Assembly (NCBI GenBank): GCA_043777755.1
Contig: JAYWHK010000157.1
Span: 1 to 9,711 of the forward strand
DNA length: 9,711 nt
Source of the DNA: CANHEE01 sp043777755
GTDB lineage: Bacteria; Bacteroidota; Bacteroidia; Chitinophagales; Saprospiraceae
Reading direction: 5' to 3'
Part shown: positions 6,755 to 9,711 of the stretch, piece after piece
Position numbering within the stretch: the stretch's first letter is position 1
Layout: each line of letters opens with the position of its first letter
Translations under genes and position numbers: made by a program
Notes under the pieces: generated by a model
Database searches by the model: none
Seen by the model: only the letters and a program-made list of their open reading frames with translations
What the model was told of the DNA's origin: nothing

Positions 6755-7246
6755 ATGAATTCAATTTTTCCTGGTGCTACAGAAAACATAGATGCTCTCT
6801 ATGATTTCACTTTGACAAGTGCCGCTAATGAGCATTGGAGAATTGAGATTGGTTTGATTAATGAAGGTTTGTCAAAAACTATTTTTGAAAATACTCATAT
6901 TGAACTTGAAAATTTCTTGATTTCATTAGATACGCATGGCATCAGACATATTTTACGGCAACATGGAACGATTGAAACAGAAAAAAATAGAGGTCAAAAA
7001 GTAATTCAAAAGAAAGAATTGCGCCTTTTGATAAAAATTATTCAACAGCCTGATATAATCAGCAATGCAGGAAAATCAGCATTGGGAAATGATTGTATTT
7101 TGTTTCAAAAAGAAATAAAGGAAGTTTTTTATTTTTCAATTTGGGAAGTACGAAAAGTGACGAGCGTTAAAAAACAAAATAAAAAGAAAAGTCGTATAAT
7201 GTTACAAACTTTTTATGGACAGGTGCAAAGCAAAAAGCCATCTTGA
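6755..7246 (+). CDS. PBECR-like nuclease (phage Barnase-EndoU-ColicinE5/D-RelE fold), probable toxin-type
   Basis: This 163-residue soluble protein has a central segment HGIRHILRQHG (residues 61-71), then NRGQKVIQKKELRLLIKIIQQ (about 78-98) and PDIIS. This arrangement is characteristic of PBECR-type domains, predicted RNases found in phages and mobile elements. His61, Arg64, His65 and His70 are candidate active-site residues. A conserved-looking Lys/Arg-rich C-terminal strand (KKKSRIMLQTFYGQ) ends the domain. It forms a single-gene cassette: no antitoxin gene is adjacent, which is odd for a toxin, although a minus-strand promoter faces its 3' end. The assignment rests on motif resemblance and was not checked by search. 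Confidence 0.6.
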   Translation: MNSIFPGATENIDALYDFTLTSAANEHWRIEIGLINEGLSKTIFENTHIELENFLISLDTHGIRHILRQHGTIETEKNRGQKVIQKKELRLLIKIIQQPDIISNAGKSALGNDCILFQKEIKEVFYFSIWEVRKVTSVKKQNKKKSRIMLQTFYGQVQSKKPS

Positions 7247-7331
7247 AAAATCAAAACGGCTTTTAAGAAACCAATTCCACATGCTACTTTTTCAAGAAAA
7301 AGGCGTTGCGAAAACGTCCAAAACGATTTGG
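7230..7331 (-). ncRNA. candidate small RNA antisense to the 3' end of the PBECR-like gene
   Basis: A well-formed minus-strand promoter (7338-7368) predicts a start near 7331. A two-way hairpin followed on the minus strand by TTTTT (about 7232-7236) predicts an end near 7230. The transcript of about 100 nt would overlap the last ~15 nt of the nuclease gene and its terminator. It contains at most a 26-codon ORF starting at 7282. This is inferred from signals only. Confidence 0.25.
7233..7264. terminator. bidirectional terminator-like hairpin at the end of the PBECR-like gene
   Basis: AAAAGCC (7233-7239) pairs with GGCTTTT (7258-7264). Between them TTGA (7243-7246) pairs with TCAA (7251-7254), giving a 7-bp plus 4-bp stem around a 3x3 internal loop. 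The U tracts are short (TTTT on plus, TTTTT on minus). It spans the stop codon of the nuclease gene. A competing 10-bp pairing (7241-7250 with 7288-7297) also exists. Confidence 0.5.
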
Positions 7332-7337
7332 TTAGTA

Positions 7338-7368
7338 CAAAGATACAGCATTTTTATTTAATGTCAAA
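7338..7368 (-). promoter_or_regulatory. minus-strand Bacteroidota-type promoter
   Basis: On the minus strand TTTG (7368-7365), a 19-nt spacer and TATCTTTG (7345-7338) match the Bacteroidota housekeeping promoter well; it is the best match in the window. It points against the array, toward the 3' end of the PBECR-like gene. The near-palindrome CCAAAACGATTTGG (7319-7332) lies at the predicted start. Confidence 0.6.
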
Positions 7369-7408
7369 TAATGTGATAATATTTATTTTTAAACAAAATA
7401 TAAAATGC

Positions 7409-7432
7409 TGATTTTTAAATAGTTATAAAAAA
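7409..7432 (+). repeat. header repeat, copy 3 (before xisH-2)
   Basis: It carries TGATTTTTAAATAG and TTATAAAAAA up to the ATG at 7433. The left end diverges (GC in place of AT). The A tract before ATG has six A. Confidence 0.88.
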
Positions 7433-7844
7433 ATGGCAAAAGCATAAAATAGTAAGAGAAATTTTAGAACTTGATGGTTGGACAATTACGCATGACCCGT
7501 ATTTGATAGAAAGAGAAAAACGAAAGGCTTACGAAGTTGATTTAGGTGCAGAGAAAATAATTGCCGCAGAAAAAAATGCTACAAAAATAGCCGTAGAGGT
7601 CAAAAGCTTTTTGGGTTCTTCTCGCACTTATGATTTTCACAATGCTTTGGGGCAATACAACGTTTATTCCTTTTTTATGACAGAAAAAGATCCTAATCGA
7701 AAACTTTATTTAGCTATTGGAGAAGATGTATTTGAAGATTTTTTTCAAGATAAAGACACTCAAATGCTCTGCAATCATTATCATGTTAATCTTTTAGTTT
7801 TTGATACAAATCTAAAAATCGTTTCAAAATGGTTAGAAAATTAA
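7433..7844 (+). pseudogene. xisH: XisH family gene, copy 2, with a frameshifted start
   Basis: The header-linked ATG at 7433 reads Met-Ala-Lys-Ala then stop. From 7443 another frame reads HKIVREILELDGWTITHDPY and continues without a stop to 7844, giving a normal XisH body: EVDLGAEKIIAA, then VEVKSF with the Glu-x-Lys pair, and the ending IVSKWLEN. Compared with copy 1 (MAKDLYH), about 8 nt encoding Asp-Leu-Tyr are missing between Lys and His. The only in-frame alternative start noticed is TTG at 7503, which would drop the first helix. It is either a recent pseudogene, or rescued by +1 frameshifting at AAAG or by the TTG. The body otherwise looks intact. Similarity to copy 1 is moderate, so it is not a recent duplicate. 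Confidence 0.8.
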
Positions 7845-8167
7845 AAAAATATCAAAATTGTATTGAAATATTCTTGGACGAAGAAGCCAAAGATCGATTT
7901 ACAACGGGCATTACTTGGGAAATAGTAACCGATACCAAACATCATCACTATCAATTGGTCGAAACAGGTTGGTACAACAACCGTCATGTTTATCGTGTTT
8001 TGTTTCATTTACAAATTAAAGAAAATGGTAAAGTTTGGTTATTAGTCAATAATACTGATGTGTTGGTAGCCGAGGAATTGGTCAAAAAAGGTATAGCCTC
8101 CCATGACATTGTATTAGGTTTTCAACCAGAAAATGTAAGACAATTTACGGGCTTCGCAGTAGCGTAA
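7829..8167 (+). CDS. xisI: XisI family protein, copy 2
   Basis: This 112-residue protein has the XisI pattern HHYQLVETGW, RHVYRVLFHLQI, GKVWLLVNNTD and the C-terminal DIVLGFQPENVRQFTGFAVA. Its ATG lies 16 bp inside the end of xisH-2, the same overlap as in pair 1. If translation depends on that of xisH, the broken xisH start may lower its expression. The stop (8165-8167) directly precedes header copy 4, as in pair 1. Confidence 0.92.
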   Translation: MVRKLKKYQNCIEIFLDEEAKDRFTTGITWEIVTDTKHHHYQLVETGWYNNRHVYRVLFHLQIKENGKVWLLVNNTDVLVAEELVKKGIASHDIVLGFQPENVRQFTGFAVA

Positions 8168-8195
8168 ATCATTGATTTTTAAATAGTTATAAAAA
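8168..8195 (+). repeat. header repeat, copy 4 (before the MazEF-like pair)
   Basis: It fills the complete 28-nt gap between the xisI-2 stop and the ATG at 8196. The core is identical to copies 1, 2 and 5. Confidence 0.93.
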
Positions 8196-8453
8196 ATGAC
8201 AACATTAAATATTAATCTATCAACGGAGCAATTTATAATGATGTTCCAACAGTTTTCTAAGCGTGAACAAAAGAAAATTGTAGAAAAAATCCAAACGCTT
8301 GATAGCAATTCGTTTAAAGAAATAAATAGAAAGCTACAAAACAAAGATGATTATGAAATTCCTGTATTGATGCAGGAAAGTCAATCTTTTGCTTTTTTGA
8401 ATGATGAAATCGAAGATATTTATTCTGACAAAAATCTAAAAGTACGTTATTGA
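8196..8453 (+). CDS. putative antitoxin of a MazF/PemK-type system
   Basis: This 85-residue protein begins MTTLNINLSTEQFIMMFQQF, followed by the Lys/Glu-rich helix KREQKKIVEKIQ and an acidic C-terminal half (FLNDEIEDIYSD). A small two-part protein of this kind just before a MazF-like toxin is the usual antitoxin layout: N-terminal dimerisation or DNA binding, C-terminal toxin neutralisation. I do not recognise a specific antitoxin family. The TGA stop (8451-8453) shares its last base with the toxin ATG, indicating coupled translation. Its first codons reappear as a remnant at 9245. Confidence 0.7.
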   Translation: MTTLNINLSTEQFIMMFQQFSKREQKKIVEKIQTLDSNSFKEINRKLQNKDDYEIPVLMQESQSFAFLNDEIEDIYSDKNLKVRY

Positions 8454-8782
8454 TGAAAAAGAAAATTGTATTGACACGTTTTCCTTTTACAGATTTGTCA
8501 GCAACAAAACGCCGACCTGCGGTAGTTATGGCAGAACGTTTGCATAATGACGTAATTGTAGCATTTATCTCATCAAATATATCAAATCAAACTAACGCTG
8601 ATTTTTTGATAGAAACCACTCATGTGGATTTTGTCGAAACAGGTTTGATACAAAATTCAGTTTTCAAAATGGATAAATTGGCTACGCTGAACACCACAAT
8701 TTTTTCGGGAGAAATCGGCGAAGTATCAGATGAAATTTTTGAACAGTTAAAAGATAAACTAAAATTAGTTTTTGAACTTTAA
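8453..8782 (+). CDS. MazF/PemK-family endoribonuclease toxin
   Basis: This 109-residue protein has the MazF/PemK core: an N-terminal strand MKKKIVLTRFPFTDL, the signature KRRPAVVM at residues 19-26 with Arg21 as the likely catalytic Arg, VIVAFISSNI (35-44) carrying Ser40/Ser41 near the usual Thr/Ser site, and GLIQNSVFKMDKLATL (64-79). Family members are ribosome-independent RNases that cut mRNA at short sequences. The ATG at 8453 is preferred to a TTG at 8450 because it overlaps the antitoxin stop as TGATG. The stop at 8780-8782 runs directly into header copy 5. Confidence 0.85.
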   Translation: MKKKIVLTRFPFTDLSATKRRPAVVMAERLHNDVIVAFISSNISNQTNADFLIETTHVDFVETGLIQNSVFKMDKLATLNTTIFSGEIGEVSDEIFEQLKDKLKLVFEL

Positions 8783-8810
8783 TTCATTGATTTTTAAATA
8801 GTTATAAAAA
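8783..8810 (+). repeat. header repeat, copy 5 (before the truncated DUF2281 gene)
   Basis: It occupies the full 28-nt space between the toxin stop and the ATG at 8811. The core is identical to copies 1, 2 and 4. Confidence 0.93.
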
Positions 8811-8930
8811 ATGGAGCAATTAATTTTATCAGAAATACACCAACTTCCTGAGCATTTAAAATTGGAAGTTTTACATTTTACACAATTCCTAAAAAAGGGT
8901 TTGCAAATATTATTTCCATTGAAAATTTGA
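8811..8930 (+). pseudogene. truncated DUF2281-type antitoxin gene
   Basis: The first 30 codons (MEQLILSEIHQLPEHLKLEV to KKG) are the same protein sequence as the intact copy at 8988, with three base differences, all synonymous. After codon 30 the sequence changes and ends after nine more residues, so the FGSAKGKYTMSADFD part is missing. A different frame after the junction reads FANIISIENLIEIMSDL to a TAA at 8951-8953, which may be the 3' end of another lost gene, perhaps a partner toxin. The header and start are intact, so a 39-residue peptide could still be made. Confidence 0.75.
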
Positions 8931-8959
8931 TTGAAATAATGAGTGATTTGTAAATACAA

Positions 8960-8987
8960 TTCATTGATTTTAAAATAGTTATAAAAA
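8960..8987 (+). repeat. header repeat, copy 6 (before the intact DUF2281 gene)
   Basis: It differs from the consensus by one base (GATTTTAAAATAG in place of GATTTTTAAATAG). It ends directly before the ATG at 8988. Confidence 0.92.
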
Positions 8988-9203
8988 ATGGAACAATTAA
9001 TTTTATCAGAAATACACCAACTTCCAGAACATTTAAAATTGGAAGTTTTACATTTTACACAATTCCTAAAAAAGGGATTTGTACAAAATACAACTGTGTC
9101 AAGTAAGAAAATAAAAAGAGTTTTTGGTAGTGCCAAAGGCAAATATACAATGTCTGCCGATTTTGATGCACCATTAGAGGGTTTTAAAGAATATTATGCT
9201 TAA
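8988..9203 (+). CDS. DUF2281-type antitoxin, orphan
   Basis: This 71-residue protein has the DUF2281 plan. The N-terminal helix pair is MEQLILSEIHQLPEHLKLEV followed by LHFTQFLKK. The C-terminal part is FGSAKGKYTMSADFDAPLEGFKEYYA, matching the family's AKGxxxMxxDFDxPLxDFxEY ending. Such proteins are usually antitoxins paired with a PIN-domain (VapC-type) toxin encoded immediately downstream. No toxin follows here, only header copy 7, so it is an orphan that could act as an anti-toxin (anti-addiction) element or be a leftover. It is nearly identical at its 5' end to the truncated copy at 8811. Confidence 0.78.
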   Translation: MEQLILSEIHQLPEHLKLEVLHFTQFLKKGFVQNTTVSSKKIKRVFGSAKGKYTMSADFDAPLEGFKEYYA

Positions 9204-9209
9204 CAGTAT
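9196..9209. repeat. mini-hairpin upstream of header copy 7
   Basis: ATGCT and AGTAT can pair (one G-U wobble) around the loop TAAC, which contains the stop codon of the DUF2281 gene. The next ~30 bp (TTTTATA, then the header) match those at 9497-9532. The equivalent hairpin before copy 8 has different bases that still pair. Confidence 0.5.
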
Positions 9210-9216
9210 TTTATAG

Positions 9217-9244
9217 TTCATTGATTTTGAAATAGTTATAAAAA
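9217..9244 (+). repeat. header repeat, copy 7 (before an antitoxin remnant)
   Basis: It carries the GATTTTGAAATAG variant shared only with copy 8. It is followed by ATG at 9245. Confidence 0.92.
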
Positions 9245-9274
9245 ATGACAGCATTAAATATCTTTTTATTTTGA
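9245..9274 (+). pseudogene. ten-codon remnant of a MazF-system antitoxin start
   Basis: ATG ACA GCA TTA AAT AT repeats the first 17 bases of the antitoxin gene at 8196 with one mismatch (Thr to Ala), then diverges and stops at TGA 9272-9274. The encoded peptide is MTALNIFLF. The rest of the cassette appears to be lost, so that a header plus a gene start remain. Confidence 0.6.
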
Positions 9275-9290
9275 AATAAATCACGTTCAA

Positions 9291-9500
9291 TAAATGCCGT
9301 AGGTATGACATTTTTCGGTAGCAATGGGTTTTAACCCATTGTAAATTAAAACCCATTGTAAAAAATACCCAAAACAAAACTGAGTGCCGTAGGTACGAAA
9401 TATTTATCTCGTACCTACGGCACTCAAACCCAATACAAAACCAATTACGGCAGGTTAAAACCTACCGCTACCGAAAAATATCATGCCTAACGGCATTTTA
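9291..9500. repeat. compound palindrome of REP-like pieces (about 210 bp)
   Basis: The left end (9291-9322) and right end (9467-9500) are inverted repeats with two mismatches and two 1-nt gaps, sharing ATTTTTCGGTAGC. The pairing continues inward through GGTTTTAACC on both sides. The apex is an 18-bp perfect hairpin (9381-9398 with 9409-9426). The motif TGCCGTAGGTAYGA occurs at 9295-9308 and 9385-9398, inverted at 9409-9422, and degenerate and inverted at the right end. A second hairpin, CAATGGGTTTTAACCCATTG, is at 9322-9341 and its half AACCCATTGTAAA recurs downstream. There is no ORF. It lies just before an HUH transposase gene, the setting of REP/RAYT-type elements. Confidence 0.75.
9483..9496. 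repeat. mini-hairpin upstream of header copy 8
   Basis: ATGCC pairs with GGCAT around TAAC. Together with the following TTTTATA and header it matches the segment starting at 9196 except for four bases over about 40; three of the four lie in the stem and keep it paired. It also forms the outer right end of the compound palindrome. Confidence 0.5.
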
Positions 9501-9503
9501 TAA

Positions 9504-9532
9504 TTCATTGATTTTGAAATAGTTATAAAAAA
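9504..9532 (+). repeat. header repeat, copy 8 (before the transposase gene)
   Basis: It carries the GATTTTGAAATAG variant shared with copy 7 and has six A before the ATG at 9533. Confidence 0.92.
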
Positions 9533-9711
9533 ATGGCAAATACTTACACACAAATCCATTTGCAACTCGTATTTGCTGTAAAATATCGTGATGCTGTGAT
9601 TGCAGAAAGTTGGAAACAAGAGTTGTACAGTTATATAGAAGGAATTATTGAAAAGCAAGGTCATAAAAAATTGATTATCAATGGTATGCCTGACCATGTT
9701 CATATTTTGAT
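9533..9711 (+). CDS. tnpA: IS200/IS605-type (Y1, HUH) transposase, 5' part
   Basis: Fifty-nine codons are visible before the window ends. The start MANTYTQIHLQLVFAVKYRD and the segment KLIINGMPDHVHIL match the small Y1 transposases (family length about 150 residues) of IS200/IS605 and REP-associated (RAYT) groups. His55-Val56-His57 is the HUH metal-binding motif; the catalytic Tyr would lie beyond the window. These enzymes cut single-stranded DNA next to small hairpins. The gene is preceded by the same header as the cassette genes, and by the palindromic region 9291-9500. Whether it is an active element or a domesticated RAYT cannot be told here. Confidence 0.85.
   Translation, partial: MANTYTQIHLQLVFAVKYRDAVIAESWKQELYSYIEGIIEKQGHKKLIINGMPDHVHIL

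Noticed and set aside
5979..8167. XisHI as part of an fdxN-type excisable element
   Set aside because: There is no XisF-type recombinase and no nif gene in the window, and XisHI pairs are widespread outside that context.
8765..9142. A 125-residue minus-strand ORF across the DUF2281 copies
   Set aside because: Its protein is a repeat of the reverse-complemented header and gene starts (the same segment appears twice), so it follows from the DNA repeat and not from coding selection.
5954..9532. Header repeats as a CRISPR array
   Set aside because: The spacing is irregular (28 to about 700 bp), the DNA between repeats is coding, and each repeat ends at an ATG; no cas genes are present.
5954..9532. 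Header repeats as integron attachment sites
   Set aside because: No integrase is in view, there is no attC-like paired-arm structure, and the repeats lie at gene starts and not at gene ends.

Overview
The window looks like a chromosomal piece of an AT-rich Bacteroidota bacterium, probably of the Cytophagales. The reasons are the TAnnTTTG-type -7 promoter elements (positions 4244-4251, 5489-5496, 5766-5773, 7338-7345), A-rich start regions mostly without Shine-Dalgarno sequences, an ECF sigma / membrane anti-sigma / DUF4097 operon, and XisH/XisI genes outside a cyanobacterial setting. No rRNA or tRNA was seen, so the lineage is inferred.

Positions 1-2640, housekeeping and signalling: a possible 3' end of an upstream gene with a C14 tract, then a sigma factor (195-731), a one-TM anti-sigma-like protein (764-1354) and a secreted beta-repeat DUF4097-type protein (1335-2492). 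They form one operon behind an ECF-style promoter (133-159) that the sigma factor may itself recognise. A bidirectional terminator (2599-2634) separates this operon from convergent pepA.

Positions 2639-5500, minus strand: leucyl aminopeptidase pepA with its own promoter; a 133-bp MITE-like inverted-repeat element flanked by 8-bp direct repeats; then a two-gene operon of an acidic protein of unknown function and a DoxX-like membrane protein.

Positions 5500-9711, accessory region: eight near-identical copies of a ~25-28 bp sequence (called the header here; invariant core AATAGTTATAAAA) sit directly in front of the ATG of eight successive genes or gene remnants, all on the plus strand. In order these are xisH-xisI, a PBECR-like nuclease, a second divergent xisH-xisI with a broken xisH start, a MazEF-like toxin-antitoxin pair, a truncated DUF2281 antitoxin, an intact orphan DUF2281 antitoxin, a ten-codon remnant of an antitoxin start, and an IS200/IS605-type HUH transposase cut by the window end. 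At three junctions the stop codon, header and next ATG follow each other with no other DNA. The region resembles a cassette array of selfish or defence-type modules in which the header is the shared unit. A promoter and 45-aa ORF precede the first header, and a ~210-bp compound palindrome of REP-like pieces precedes the transposase.

The header array is the main novelty candidate. Header function (translation start region, recombination site, transposase target, or several of these) cannot be decided from this sequence.
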